A DNA stretch of 64,000 bases. It comes from Punica granatum. Lineage: Eukaryota > Streptophyta > Magnoliopsida > Myrtales > Lythraceae. Of the stretch, positions 32,167 to 43,600 are shown piece by piece. The stretch spans positions 24,160,199 through 24,224,198 of the forward strand of contig NC_045127.1 in the NCBI RefSeq assembly GCF_007655135.1. Reading direction: 5' to 3'. Under the pieces are notes generated by a model, which ran no database searches, had not been told where the DNA came from, and saw only the letters and a program-made list of their open reading frames with translations. The stretch's first letter is position 1. Every line of letters begins with the position of its first letter. The position numbers and the translations under genes are program-made.

Positions 32167-35102
32167 TTGTCAGAGACAAAAAAGAATTTTATTTTGTTTC
32201 CAAGCCTGTGCGTTTCGATGCTAGATGCTGTGACAAGAAACGGTTTTAAAAGCTGGATGAATGGGGTTCCTAGGATGACCTCATGATTAAGGTTTCTGAC
32301 TAGGAGGAATGACGTTTTGTACCGGACTCTATTTTGTTCAACTTCTACTTCGCTCAACTTATGCTGGATGTCGAGCTTAGTACCACTGACCGAAAAAAGT
32401 GATTCAGTTGTTTTTTCATAGAATCTGACAGGGATGAGTTGTTCACGAATGCAGTTTTCGTCTGCACCTGTGTCAAACAGAGCAGTTGCATCAATAAACA
32501 AATTATGGTTTATGACTAGCTTGATTTTGATCAACCACCTGTTAGGAGAGGGTTCCCCTATCATGGTTAAGGCTTTCTGCTGGTCATTTTTTGGTTGGTC
32601 CAGGGCCAGAGTGTCCTCTGGGTTTTTATCCTGGGTCATGAGGACTTGTCTAGAGCTCCCTGCCTCTGCAACGAACTCTTCGAGACATCCAATTATGGTG
32701 GAGTGCTGCTGCTGTTCAAATCTGAGGCAAGCAAGCTCACTCCTGAGATTATCGATTTCTTTTTGGGCATCAAACGAGGTTATGTGAGCTCGTTTTTTGC
32801 CATGTCTCTTCAGGATTTCTGATAAGTTATAATTAGGGGTTTTGATCTCGGCTTCGAGAGTGCCCTGATTTAACTTTTCAAGATATTGTGTTCTTAACAA
32901 AGGGTTTTGGATTTCTCCTGCTATTTCAAGCAGGAATTCTTGGTCCTTAGTTAAGACGTTTATCGATTTTGACTCTGACGACTGTTCATCAGACGACCAG
33001 TCAAGTTCATCCATTTGCAGACTCTCCTCGCTGGCAGTCGAGAAGTCCGTTTCAGAGTCGGATAACTCTGTCAACAGATTGCAGATTTGGTCTTTTATGT
33101 CATCATCAATCGCCAGTTGATGAATCTTTTTGTTGAGGTAACAATACCTTTGGGTATGGCCAGTTTTCCCGCACCTGAAACACTTAAAGGGGGAGATGGA
33201 CTTTCCCTTTTCCTTATCAGTGACATGTGGTTTTGAGAGAATCCTAGATTTTTTATGGAAATGTTTGGGCTTATGTTTTCTGCTGCAGTCCCCACTGCAG
33301 GTTATGGGTTTGTCGACCTTTTTGTCAACCTGGAAAGAGGGATCGAATTGTTGGCAGAAGCTGCCAAGCTCTTTCTTGGTCTGGGCCTTTTCTTTTTTCA
33401 ATTGTTTTTGGAGTCTGTGCTGAGTACACATTCGGATACCTTCCTTATGGATGAAGCTGATGAGCTCTCCATAACTCAGTTCTCTGTAAGGTATCTGGCC
33501 ATGATTTATGGTTTTGATTTCGTTTCGGACTTGTTCTCCTAACAAGGTTGGCAGACCTGCTAAGAATTTTTCTTTCCAAAACGGCTGGTTGCAATCCTCC
33601 CTAGACATGACCCTAGTGAGAAAGGTATCTTTGTACTGTCTGAAGTCAGACAGCCTTTTGCATTTTAGGTTTGACAGCAGCTCTAGGTTTTTGTCTTTGA
33701 GGTGAGAGGGGTCTCCTACGAAGTGTTGGGAGATGGCAAAGACTAGAGTTGCTACGGCGTCAGGGATGTCTTCGTTGTTAGCATCCCAGATGATCTCACC
33801 AGATTCATCTGTCTTGACGCTGGTCAGGATTTCATTTTGTTGGAAGGGAGAAAGGTAGTTGTCCCACCATCCCTTCAATTGGCCTGTGAACCCTGCTATG
33901 AGCATGTGTGCTATGGCTGGGTCCGACAATCGGGTCTGGGTCTTGTAAGCATTTGACACCATCGTCATTTGCTGTAAGACGCTCAGAATGTTATATTCAG
34001 ACTGCCCGTCTATGTTCCACTCATAGATGGCATTGGCACTATACCTATTCTGGACAATGTTTGGTTTTTCTTCCAAAACTAGGTCTGGTGCACTTATCGT
34101 AGTGTAGTAGGGTTTTTGGGGTTCCTTCCACACTAATGCTTCTAAATCTCCAGAATTATGGATGGCGTTGACGACATTCGAGCCCTGAGACTCTTGTGTC
34201 TTGATTTTTGTTGCTCTTAATGGGGTTCCTGGCTCTTTTTCGGAAAGAGGAGTTTCCGGGATGACCATTTTTTGCAAGCTTATGGATGGGGAATTTTCTT
34301 GGAGATTTATGGATTTTAGTCTTCTCTCTATTTCCTGCCTAAACTCTTGTTTCCTAGAGATAGGAATTTCATGTGGTTTAAAGGGAGGTTTTTTGAGAGA
34401 CTCTATGGCTACAGGCTTCAATTGGTTCGACTGACTAGAGGTCTTTACCTGGTTGACAACAGGTCTGGTGACTTCTTGTTCTATCCTATCCAATTGGGAA
34501 CCTATGGTGTGGAGACACTGGTTTGTGAAATTATTTTGTTCAAAGATGTTTTTTATGTCTTTGGGTTCCAGTGAATTGTCCACTTTTACTTTGAAGGGAG
34601 AGGCCTTGACCTCTGCTTTTTGATGAATTATTTGGATGGTTCCTAAAGGTAGGTGTGTGGACTCAACCGGGTCTGCATTCGCAAGATCCCACATTATGGT
34701 TTTCTGAGTTACACATACCATTCTTTTAGGTGCGAAATGATTTTCAAACCAATCCCAAAATAGGATATTGTTGGAGTTTTTTAGCACGAATGTTGTCCAT
34801 TCTACCCTGATATGAGATTTGGTATATTCTTCGGAGAATGTCTCATGGAGCCATCTCCTTTTATGATCATTATGGGGTGCTAGGAAATCACTCCTAAGCT
34901 TATCGTAATCTATCTCAAATTTCTCGACTGCTGCGTCTTCCCTAGGGACACTCGACACAGACAGTGCTATCTGAGCTCTACATTCAGCTAATTTTTGGTT
35001 TATTCTATCCTGAAAAGAATTTCTTCTGTAGATAGAATGATTATCGATTATGTGGTGAGAACCTACGCATGCATGTGGAGGAATATTTTTAAAGAGACCC
35101 AT
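32145..35102 (-). CDS. Component B ORF1: coat protein and aspartic protease, intact 985 aa
   Basis: This is the longest intact viral frame in the window. I choose the ATG at 35,102 (MGLFK); an in-frame ATG at 35,195 exists only because a TGA in the leader of sibling copies reads CAA here. Order: N-terminal region with NILFWDWF, coat core with LKGWWDNYLSPF at about residue 411, Lys-rich segment, CX2CX4HX4C zinc knuckle at about 639-652 (genome or pregenome binding), acidic Ser/Asp/Glu tract, coiled coil, and aspartic protease with DTGA at about 876 and ILGTPFIQ downstream. The frame ends right after the protease, where related polyproteins continue into RT. The first residues resemble the movement-protein N terminus of component A. 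Confidence 0.85.
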   Translation of the reverse strand: MGLFKNIPPHACVGSHHIIDNHSIYRRNSFQDRINQKLAECRAQIALSVSSVPREDAAVEKFEIDYDKLRSDFLAPHNDHKRRWLHETFSEEYTKSHIRVEWTTFVLKNSNNILFWDWFENHFAPKRMVCVTQKTIMWDLANADPVESTHLPLGTIQIIHQKAEVKASPFKVKVDNSLEPKDIKNIFEQNNFTNQCLHTIGSQLDRIEQEVTRPVVNQVKTSSQSNQLKPVAIESLKKPPFKPHEIPISRKQEFRQEIERRLKSINLQENSPSISLQKMVIPETPLSEKEPGTPLRATKIKTQESQGSNVVNAIHNSGDLEALVWKEPQKPYYTTISAPDLVLEEKPNIVQNRYSANAIYEWNIDGQSEYNILSVLQQMTMVSNAYKTQTRLSDPAIAHMLIAGFTGQLKGWWDNYLSPFQQNEILTSVKTDESGEIIWDANNEDIPDAVATLVFAISQHFVGDPSHLKDKNLELLSNLKCKRLSDFRQYKDTFLTRVMSREDCNQPFWKEKFLAGLPTLLGEQVRNEIKTINHGQIPYRELSYGELISFIHKEGIRMCTQHRLQKQLKKEKAQTKKELGSFCQQFDPSFQVDKKVDKPITCSGDCSRKHKPKHFHKKSRILSKPHVTDKEKGKSISPFKCFRCGKTGHTQRYCYLNKKIHQLAIDDDIKDQICNLLTELSDSETDFSTASEESLQMDELDWSSDEQSSESKSINVLTKDQEFLLEIAGEIQNPLLRTQYLEKLNQGTLEAEIKTPNYNLSEILKRHGKKRAHITSFDAQKEIDNLRSELACLRFEQQQHSTIIGCLEEFVAEAGSSRQVLMTQDKNPEDTLALDQPKNDQQKALTMIGEPSPNRWLIKIKLVINHNLFIDATALFDTGADENCIREQLIPVRFYEKTTESLFSVSGTKLDIQHKLSEVEVEQNRVRYKTSFLLVRNLNHEVILGTPFIQLLKPFLVTASSIETHRLGNKIKFFFVSDKCIYKID

Positions 35103-35962
35103 ATTTTGAAAACAATAAACCTTCCAGCCTATCAAACATTTATCAAGACTTTCTATACTTTTGCATATCAGTTCCCTATCCTTGAGGTATTCCATACCTA
35201 TCCTAGACGAAAGCTCTACAGATCTAATAGAACCATTAGCCTAGAAGGTAGTTCAAAGATGCTATACCGTATCAGATACTCCTACCCAGCTTCTCTCAAG
35301 ATCAAGATCTAAGACTTACCTGGATGAACGGCAGATTCCTCACACAGTTTCTCCCTGCAGACTCTTAACACATCCCTAACCAACTGCTGTACCTGGTTTT
35401 AACAATAATAGTAGGAAAACAAATTCAAAAAACTCACTCACTCTTTGAGAGATCTATATAGACCCATACCCAACTGCTGTACCTCTACGAACGGTAATGC
35501 CCTAGGATAACTCTACTCCAGTCGATAACCTCCATCTACTTAGACGGTGTTCATAACACTACCGGGATTCTTTCCAATTTTTCCTCTGAAGACTGCCCTA
35601 ACCGTCGGGACTTACAAAACGAGGACACCTTAGGACTTCCCCCCGGGTTACTACAAACGGTGAATGTGTAGGGTCCATTAGAGCGACTGGATGGACATTA
35701 GAGCCTATTGCACTACTTCTTTTGTGAGCATCAGTTCATTGTGGATGGATCTAGAAACCTAAAGAGACCGTGATCTATGCCTTCTTCTTATTATGTTTAC
35801 CAGCTTCAGTTCATTGTATAGGATATGCAAGAATACACTATTGGGAGAACATTACATGAGTTTCTACCAGCCATGAAGGCGGTCCTAGATGATATGACCT
35901 ACGAGATCTGCATGGATCTAAGTAACTCAAACGGAATATACATCCTATCCCCACCTAGTCTT
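35103..35962 (-). promoter_or_regulatory. Viral leader, copy 4
   Basis: About 860 bases homologous to the component A leader but with many more differences than between copy 1 and the plus block. Confidence 0.65.
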
Positions 35963-35975
35963 GGCTTTGATACCA
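35963..35975 (-). promoter_or_regulatory. Primer-binding site of component B
   Basis: The minus strand reads TGGTATCAAAGCC, one base different from the site at 21,428 (G to A at the ninth position). It still fits initiator tRNA-Met over most of its length. Confidence 0.7.
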
Positions 35976-35986
35976 TACAGATCTCC

Positions 35987-36008
35987 ATTAAAACTAGTAA
36001 TGATTCTT
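35987..36008. repeat. 22-bp direct repeat, right side of copy 4
   Basis: Exact partner of 29,462-29,483. Confidence 0.8.
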
Positions 36009-36132
36009 GTAATCCCCATCTAAGTCCACATCTAATCTAGTATATATTATTAAAAGAATTGACATGCACAGCTACAAAAGGCATGCAATTGTAACTCACC
36101 TATCTTTTTTTCGCTGAATAAAGCATATATCA

Positions 36133-37083
36133 TTAAAACGTAGAAGCGTTTACAGAAGTAGCAAGGTTCGAATACCTTTCGAAAGTACGGAGCGACTGAA
36201 AATTTGACCTTGTGCCGAATTGGCTCAGACCATGAGCAAGAGTATTATCTGACCTGGGAATCCAAGAACATAGCCATTCAGAGAAAAACTTAAATGACGA
36301 ATTCATATCCGACACTATATTTCTAATCTCCCAGGGAGAGAAATGGGGATGCAAAATGGCTTCGACAAGAAGCAAGGCATCGCGACGTATCCATATCTTC
36401 GTGAAATCTCTGCCGACAGCTATGGTCAAGGCGAGAAGCACTGCTCTGGCTTCCGCTTGGAATGGTGTGTCTTCGTTTGAGATTTGAAACCAAGATAATC
36501 ATAACGAGCTGTTTAGCTGATATAGAACTCCAGAGATGCATGATCTGCTACTGTTTCAAGTCGCATCTGAGCTAATAATGTACCAATCTCGTCTTGTGGG
36601 CGTTTTTGATGCTTCAAGTTGTAGGGATGCTTCAGATTGGCTTCCATCTCGTTGTTGTATGTCTCGGCCTTTCTTGCTATGCTCCATGTAGCAGTTCTTG
36701 ATGTTGATGATGACTTCGTGGAGATCTGCTTGTATACCTGCACGTAAGACATTATTTTGTGAGTTCCATAGCTGATAAAAGATGATTGATGCATATAAGG
36801 AGAAGTTAACCCTATTAGTGGTGTTAGTAATCAAAGAGTGCGGGGAGCAAGCATCAAAGTTTATTAAGTCTTTCGCAGAAGCGGATGGGAAGATATTAGA
36901 ATGGAAATTCCAAGGTGATTCCCTCCAAGCAACACAATAAAAGAGACAATCTCCGTAGATGTGGTCTAGTTTATCGAAGCTAGTTTGGCAAAGGAGGTAC
37001 GGAGCGCCTTCTTCGCTAAACCAGGGGAGACATTCACTGGCTATTCTCCAGAGGTGGAGTTTGAACCGTTCATGCATTTTCAA
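36133..37083 (-). pseudogene. LINE zinc-binding and RNase H-like domains (fragments)
   Basis: The first part (37,083-36,556) resembles the zf-RVT region of plant LINE ORF2 (HERFKLHLWRIASECLP). The second (36,441-36,133) resembles the plant RNase H-like domain, with the typical C-terminal WIPRSDNTLAHGLSQ. They lie in different frames. Confidence 0.7.
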
Positions 37084-37147
37084 CTTCCAGATGGCCTTCC
37101 ATATAATTCCATTTTGATCTTGGAACCTCTGTTGTTGATCTATATAA

Positions 37148-37316
37148 GGCCCCGTTTGATTTGTAAGTTTGATTTTAGAATCATGATTTTGATTTTAACT
37201 CAACACACTACACAACAAAAATACACGTTTCCCAAGTCAAATTTATAATCTCATCTCATTTGTCCTTTTCCACGATCAAAATCAAACTTACTTTAACTCT
37301 AAAATCAAACGCACCA
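37148..37316. mobile_element. Tourist-like MITE (169 bp) inside the LINE
   Basis: The ends are GGCCCCGTTTGATT and, inverted, TGGTGCGTTTGATT, close to the PIF/Harbinger-Tourist terminal consensus. It is flanked by TAA on both sides (37,145-37,147 and 37,317-37,319). It holds no coding sequence and interrupts LINE coding sequence, so it arrived later. Confidence 0.75.
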
Positions 37317-38076
37317 TAAGATAAAAGGATTTGACTGAGTTCTTCCTTGAAGTGCTTTTAGTCCATTCCGCTGAGTCTTCAAGTTCTTCTTGGGCCAGAT
37401 GGATTTTGAGAATGTTCTGGACTAAGTTTTGCTCAAAGAGATTTGTGAGAAATGGAATGTTCCATCTCTTGGGATGAAAGAGTATTAGATCACGTACCTT
37501 CAGCTCAAGGCTTGGTTCTACATTAGTTCTAAGAGAAGGTCTGTGGTTTTACGTATCTGAGATCCATGGGTCAAGCCATGCCGAAATAGATGAGCTATTA
37601 CCTACAGAGAAGTATGTACTTACCTGGATGGTGTATTTGTACCACTGTAGACCTTTCCAGACTGGATAGGAAGATGAGCGGTTGGTTGAATTGAGGAAGT
37701 TGCCATATTTTACTTTTACCGCCCTTCCAGCAAGGCTGTTGTTTGCTCTGGTTAGCGCCCAAGCTATTTTGGAGAGCGTTGCTTTATTTGAGTCTTCAGC
37801 TCTTCGGAAGCCTAGGCCTCCTTTTAATCTCGGTTAGTAGATGCTATCCCAGCTTTTCGGAGCGAAGTAGTTGCCATCCTCCTTGCTTACACCCCACCAG
37901 AATCTTCTTGTCACTTTGTCTATTGTGTTCAGAGTGGATTTTGGAAGTCGGAAAAGTGACATTATGTAAATTGAGGTGCTATTGACCACTGAATTTATCA
38001 GGGTAGCTCTACCCACCCAAGATAGTGCTTTTGCCTTCCATGAACCCAATTTGCTTTTGATCTTGTCAATGAGAAA

Positions 38077-38694
38077 CTAGAAGGATTCTTTTCTTTTGCG
38101 TTTGATGAAGAGAGGGTTTCCCAGGTATTTGACGTTGTCTTTTAGTTTCCTGATACCGAGGATGGATTTTGAAATCCTTCTCATTTCTGCCGTCGTATTT
38201 TTGGAGAAGAATAGGCCTGATTTGGAAGAGTTGACTTCTTGACCCGACCAGGAGCAGAATTTGTCGAGGATGCTTTTTACGTTCCTGATGTTTGCTTCAG
38301 TTGCTTTTGAGAGAATGAGAAGGTCATCTGCAAACATTAGGTGGGAGATTTGTGGTTCTTCTCTGCTTATTTGGATGCCCTTGATGTCTCTATTGGATTC
38401 TGCCTTATAGAGTAGACGGGAAATTATTTCCATTAATATTACGAATAGATAAGGTGAAATAGGGTCTCCCTGTCTTATACCTTTGGATGGAGAGAAGTGA
38501 CCATGAGGTGATCCATTGAGGAGAATGGAGAAAGTGGTCGTGGAGAGACATTGAAAGATCCAAGATATGAAGATTGGGTGGAACCCTAATCTTTCCAGAA
38601 TTTTGATGATGAAGCTCCATTCCAGCTTATCGAATGCCTTCGTAAAGTCAATTTTCATTCCGACCCATCCTCTGCGGGCCTTTGTTTTCCTCAT
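38077..38694 (-). pseudogene. LINE reverse transcriptase domain
   Basis: The 205-aa open part carries non-LTR RT motifs: KIDFTKAFDKLEW, GIRQGDPISPYLF and the catalytic FADD (LMFADDLLIL). Upstream RT sequence (to about 39,000) continues with stops. It is typical of plant L1-clade LINE ORF2, and non-functional as a whole. Confidence 0.8.
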
Positions 38695-39545
38695 AGTGTG
38701 AAGAATCTCTTGGGCTAAGAGTCCGTTCTCGTTTATCCATCTTCCTTCAATGAAGGCGGTTTGATTCGGAGAGATAACCCTTTCGAGTAAAGGCTTAAAC
38801 CTATTTGCAATGATTTTTTATATGACTTTATAACAGACATTGCATAGGCTGATAGGTCTAAATTCTTGAAGATGGAGGCCCCTTGGCATTTAAGAATGAG
38901 GCAGATGAAAGTGTTGTTCCATTCCTTGAGAATGAATCCTGAGTTGAAGAAACTCTTTACTGTTGAGATTAGGAGAGGTTTCACAGTTTCTCCATAGTGC
39001 TTGTAGAATAGAGATGGTATTCAGTCAGGCCTCGGAGATTTGAGGCTTGGAATTGAATTCAAGGCCATTAGGATTTCCCTATCATTTGGGGTTTGGATTA
39101 ATCTTTCATTCTCAAATTCAGTGATGGTTTCATTGACTAGGTTTTCCAAGTCTTCTAGTATGTTTGGGTGAGAGGAATTGAAGAGGTGTTGGAAATTCCT
39201 AAGAAAATAATCGTCTATTCCATCCTATACTTGGCACCATTCCTCATTGTCTTCTTTGATGGCGATTATGTGGTTAGCTCTTCGGCAGATGACAATAGAG
39301 AGGTGAAAGAATTTAAATTTCTTGTCTCCGTCTTTTAGCCATAGTTCCCTTGATTTCTGTCTCCATATGAGGTCTTTCCACACTAGATTTTCCTCAAGAT
39401 CTGCGACAAGCTTTTGTTCTTGTTCTATATTCTCAGGTGTAGGGGATTTTCCCAGTTTCTCCATGTCATATTTACTAGTTAGCATACTCTTCTTCCACTA
39501 TGTCCCTCCATGTGATATCAGTATCGTTATTTTTGGTAAGGCGAT

Positions 39546-40450
39546 TAACACATCCTGTTTCTGAATAAAAGGATAGTCGATTACATTTATTTATATTTTA
39601 TCTTCGTTTTGGCAACATTTTAGTGTACTAAATGTCAAAAAAGCATATGGTATCCACATTGAGCTTTAAGCGAACGGCACGAAGAACGGTATCTGAGCTG
39701 TTGTCCCCTTAGAAACCATTCTTTATGTCGAGAATTCTTGGTAATTGCAGATCTTTTATAGCATCGTTAGCGCACTTTTGGTCTATATGACCAATGCTGC
39801 AAGAAGAGGGACCAATCAAACGCATGCTTAACCCCCATAGCTTAACCCGTTTCCGACTTACAACTTTATCCATTACATCATTGCTGCTGCACATCATACG
39901 TTAGAAGAGAAAACTCTTTTGAACTGGGCAAGGCAAACCGTTGAGATTCAGCTATCAGAGTTCTCTAAGCTATGCTGCAGAGTCAGCCCTCGCCCTAAAG
40001 TGGCTCTCTTCACAATATACAAATACTACTGATAGTCATCGAGACTCCAAGATATACCTCACTTCCAAGAATTATACAAATACCATATTGGTAGCTCAAA
40101 GGACCAGACCCCTGGCACACTTCTATTACGCGCAAGGGAGGAGTGACATTTGAAATGATTTCAGAGCCGAAATAGTGATAGGAGTTACAGATAGGAAATG
40201 ATATGTGGGATCTCGCGTTCTGTTTACCTTTTCCATTCCCTGTAAATTGCAGAAAATACAAAAAAGGCTTTCCCCTTGAGCCATCTCCACAAAAACCAAA
40301 TATAGCACAACACACATTGAGAGTCATATGTACGGATTCTGTCCAGTCTGCTTCAGTCCTCTGACCCCGTGGAGGTGATGCTGTTCCGAGTTTTCGTGTA
40401 TGTACAAAGGCCTTAAGCTACAATTTCCATTTCCCTTTTTCTTCTTTTGC
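39546..40450. other. Intergenic DNA downstream of the RING gene
   Basis: No gene is seen. The right part may hold the 3' untranslated region of the RING gene, whose stop codon is at 40,642-40,640. Confidence 0.4.
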
Positions 40451-40639
40451 ACCCCCATCCCCGAAAACAAGGCAACATGACTAAAATGAAATGGACAGCT
40501 AGCTCCGATATACCCATGAAGAGAACATCTTCCAACTTAAATGTTGGCTTTGGTGATATTATATATGCTCTTAGGGGTCAATGTGGATATTACACTGCAA
40601 TAACTAGCAAACCGCTTTCTTGTTCTCTCCTCCTAATGA

Positions 40640-43600
40640 TCAGTTTGTTTCAGCACGAGACTCTGCGTTGGCACCGACCTCGCTTTTGCAGAGAGGGCAC
40701 AGGGCGTTGATCTTAAGCCACTTGTCCACGCACTCCTTGTGGAAGAAGTGAGAGCAGGGGAGTTCCCTCAGCTCCTCATTGTTTGCATACTTCGCCAAGC
40801 ATATGCAGCAAACCTGTGCGCAATCATTAAGCAGAACAAGCCATTCAGAAGGATTCTTCCCTTTCAAACTAAGGTCAAAAGGAAAACATAGGGATCCAAG
40901 TAAAAAAAGGAAAACATAGAGATCCAAGTAAAATGAGTTCAAGGTCCAGCATTACCAAAAGGACCACCTCTGTTTACCACCCACATGAATAAACCATAAA
41001 CTGTCTTCTTGTCACATAAATAAAAGAAATTCCAAGAAGTGGGCAAGCACATTGGACTCACACTTCACAAAACAGGTTATAAATGTCTTGGAATAGGAGG
41101 TATAACAAGAACATCATAATCACTTCAGAAAACATATCATAAATGTCTCGTAAAGGGCATAGTGATACGTGCTCTCCATATCTTCATCGCTTTTCAAACT
41201 CACCTGAACTAGTGGAATACCAGCTTTCATTTTTACCATTTCTCCAGAACCAAACACACCCGAGTTATCCAAAAATTCTTCTCGTTCTTTCAGTAATATC
41301 TTTTTACCAAAAAGGACTAATAATCATGAGAAGTGAGAATAGACCATATAAAAGAAGACTTACTGCATCTTCTCCCGAGATGATGCGCTCTCTTTCTGTT
41401 CCAGCAGCCACAACCCCTCCATCACCAGCACTTGAGTTGCCTTCTCGATCATTTCCACTTCGACTTTTCTTTAACTTGAACTTATAAGTCGGAAGTGCCT
41501 CAATTGCCTCTGCTGTGGCCCCTCTTGTTCTTGACAGATCTTCTCTAAACCCAAGAATCGAAATAATACAGGGCAGGCAGCAGCAGATTGTTGCGCATAA
41601 AATGAAGGGCATAGCGTACCCAATACAACTAAAGGTAAGAAATACGATACAGAGTCTGCAAAGAGGAAAATTGCAGAGGAAAAAATTATTAGATTTCACT
41701 ATATGAAGAATGGAGGCTATGATAGAGATCTGCGTACAAGCATTTACCTGTACATGTTGGGTGCCTCATTAGCAGATGAATGACCTCCAAAGATCCACAC
41801 ATTGCCCACAACAAACCAAACAGCAAAGAAACAATCCAACCCCATTTTAAAGTATTCCATCAGTGCTTTCAATCTGAATCATATATAGAAAATGTCTGTC
41901 AGATGCGATCACGCATCACCAATTTACATGAAATAAAACATCCAACCATGTGCTGGGCAAAAGGAATATTACAGAAAAGCATGTATGTAGAAGACACTGT
42001 ACATGATGCAGAAATAGGGAATGGAAAATGATTTCAGATAGAATGCACTTTGAAAAAACATCCTGCCCTACAGTCAATGGACACTCGATTAAGATCTGAT
42101 GTTCTAGGTGGACTTGTTTTTAGTGGACACTCAATAAAGAGCCAATGCAATTATGCAAGTGGAACTATAATAATGCAATTCGCTCTAGAAATAGGGAGAT
42201 CATTATCATGAATAAAACTTCATACAAAATATGGATTACTCTACCAGCAGCTTTTGGTTATGGCTCCAGGACCGAAAACCTTTTGTCTGCGGCCTTTTTC
42301 TTTTTGTTTTTTTTTTGGACAAGCATTATTTGCGGCTTTAGTTGTTCTCTAATCCTGTCTTCCCCTAATATATCTCCACTTCTTCTGACTTTTATTTTAT
42401 TATTATTTATTTTGGTGATTAAAACCTTATAATATTAAGTATAATTAAGGCCAGTTAGAATTTGAATGTTGACCTGAATTCACAAGTCAGATTCTTGGTG
42501 CCCTTAAAGTTGTAGGCTACTGTAAAATATACTGACTAAACTATCATCTCTGAGCTGCTTGCTCCGTATTGACTCATTCCAGTCCTCTTCCCACCTCATT
42601 CTGCATTACCTATCAAATCTGACATTATGACCACCCTCATAACAAATGTTCCCTTCACAAAATATTACTAGCTTTCTTACGCTTCTCGTGATTACAATTC
42701 TTTCAATGCATTGCACTGTGATCTCTAGTCAACTCCCTAATTCTTTTATTGTGGAGCATCAATCATCTAATTTCAATCACTCGATAGCGTCATTAATCTA
42801 TGATGTCCGATAAAATTTTCTCTTTTAGCTTTAACAGATGTCACTCTGAAAGAAAATAAAAATATTTCCACACTTCATCAAATTCCGCTGCAATTCTGAT
42901 CATTCAGCATGTACGCTACTCTCCCGTGTAAAAGAAAACCACACCAATGTTCCTACCAATGTGGAATGAGTCAGTTCCTACACTTAATGTCTCTTGAAAA
43001 CTAATTATTAGTTGGGTCGCTCTTTCCAATAGCATGCCATAGGAAAAAATATATATATTAAAAGTTCATTTGACTCTCCACCTGACATCTTCATCAGTCC
43101 ACCGGTTCGCATACTTCTTGATCAAATTAACCCTTTATTTTCTAATAGAAAATAATTCACTGTAATAGGCTGACCCACACAACTATTTCATCTACCAATT
43201 CATTGTAAACATGTTAATTTTTATATTATTAATTGATAAATAAATTCTTGCAATTTAAAAAAAGAAAAAAGAAGGGAAATGTGTTTATCGTAATGCGGCT
43301 AAGAGAGAACGAGAGCCATGAGAAAAGAGGGAGAAGAGGGCAGCGGATTGGTAATTAATTGGATTTTGCCTTATGGTTTCTATAAATTAGAGCTCTTTTG
43401 ACAAGGGCTTTTTAGGAAAGCAACAGTGAGGCCAAAGAGGGTCTCTGGTTTTATAGTAGTATAGAGGATAATAGATTGATAGATGAATTTCTTACTATTT
43501 AAGGGCCCAATCACATTTTCTCCTTTGAATCAATGAATATTCAATGTGGCCTTAAATTATTTTTCCCATACTTCACAGAATTAAAGAGATCCACAGCCCA

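Larger units (their letters stand above)
29484..35986 (-). mobile_element. Endogenous pararetrovirus copy 4: complete component B provirus
   Basis: The 6.5-kb unit reads, on the minus strand: primer-binding site, leader, coat-protease ORF1, 129-aa ORF2, coiled-coil ORF3, promoter, poly(A) signal, and the start of a second primer-binding site (TGGTATCA) at its far end. It is thus slightly terminally redundant and was linearised at the minus-strand start site. It is flanked by 22-bp direct repeats. RT, RNase H and the movement-protein core are absent, with no sign of local deletion when compared with the plus-strand B copy. Confidence 0.85.
36105..39545 (-). mobile_element. 5'-truncated, decayed L1-type LINE
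   Basis: The minus strand ends in a short poly(A) (T7 at 36,105-36,111) after TTTATTCAGCG, as plant LINEs do. Coding traces in order: the region between endonuclease and RT (39,485-39,225), RT (about 39,000-38,077), the zinc-binding RT-associated domain (about 37,083-36,556) and an RNase H-like domain (36,441-36,133). The endonuclease is missing. Stops and frameshifts interrupt all parts and a MITE sits inside. The left boundary near 39,545 is approximate and I found no target duplication. Confidence 0.75.

Noticed and set aside
35103..35195. N-terminal extension of the copy 4 coat-protease frame by 31 residues
   Set aside because: It lies in the leader. Sibling copies have an in-frame TGA just before the ATG at the 35,102 equivalent, and the extension is not conserved.
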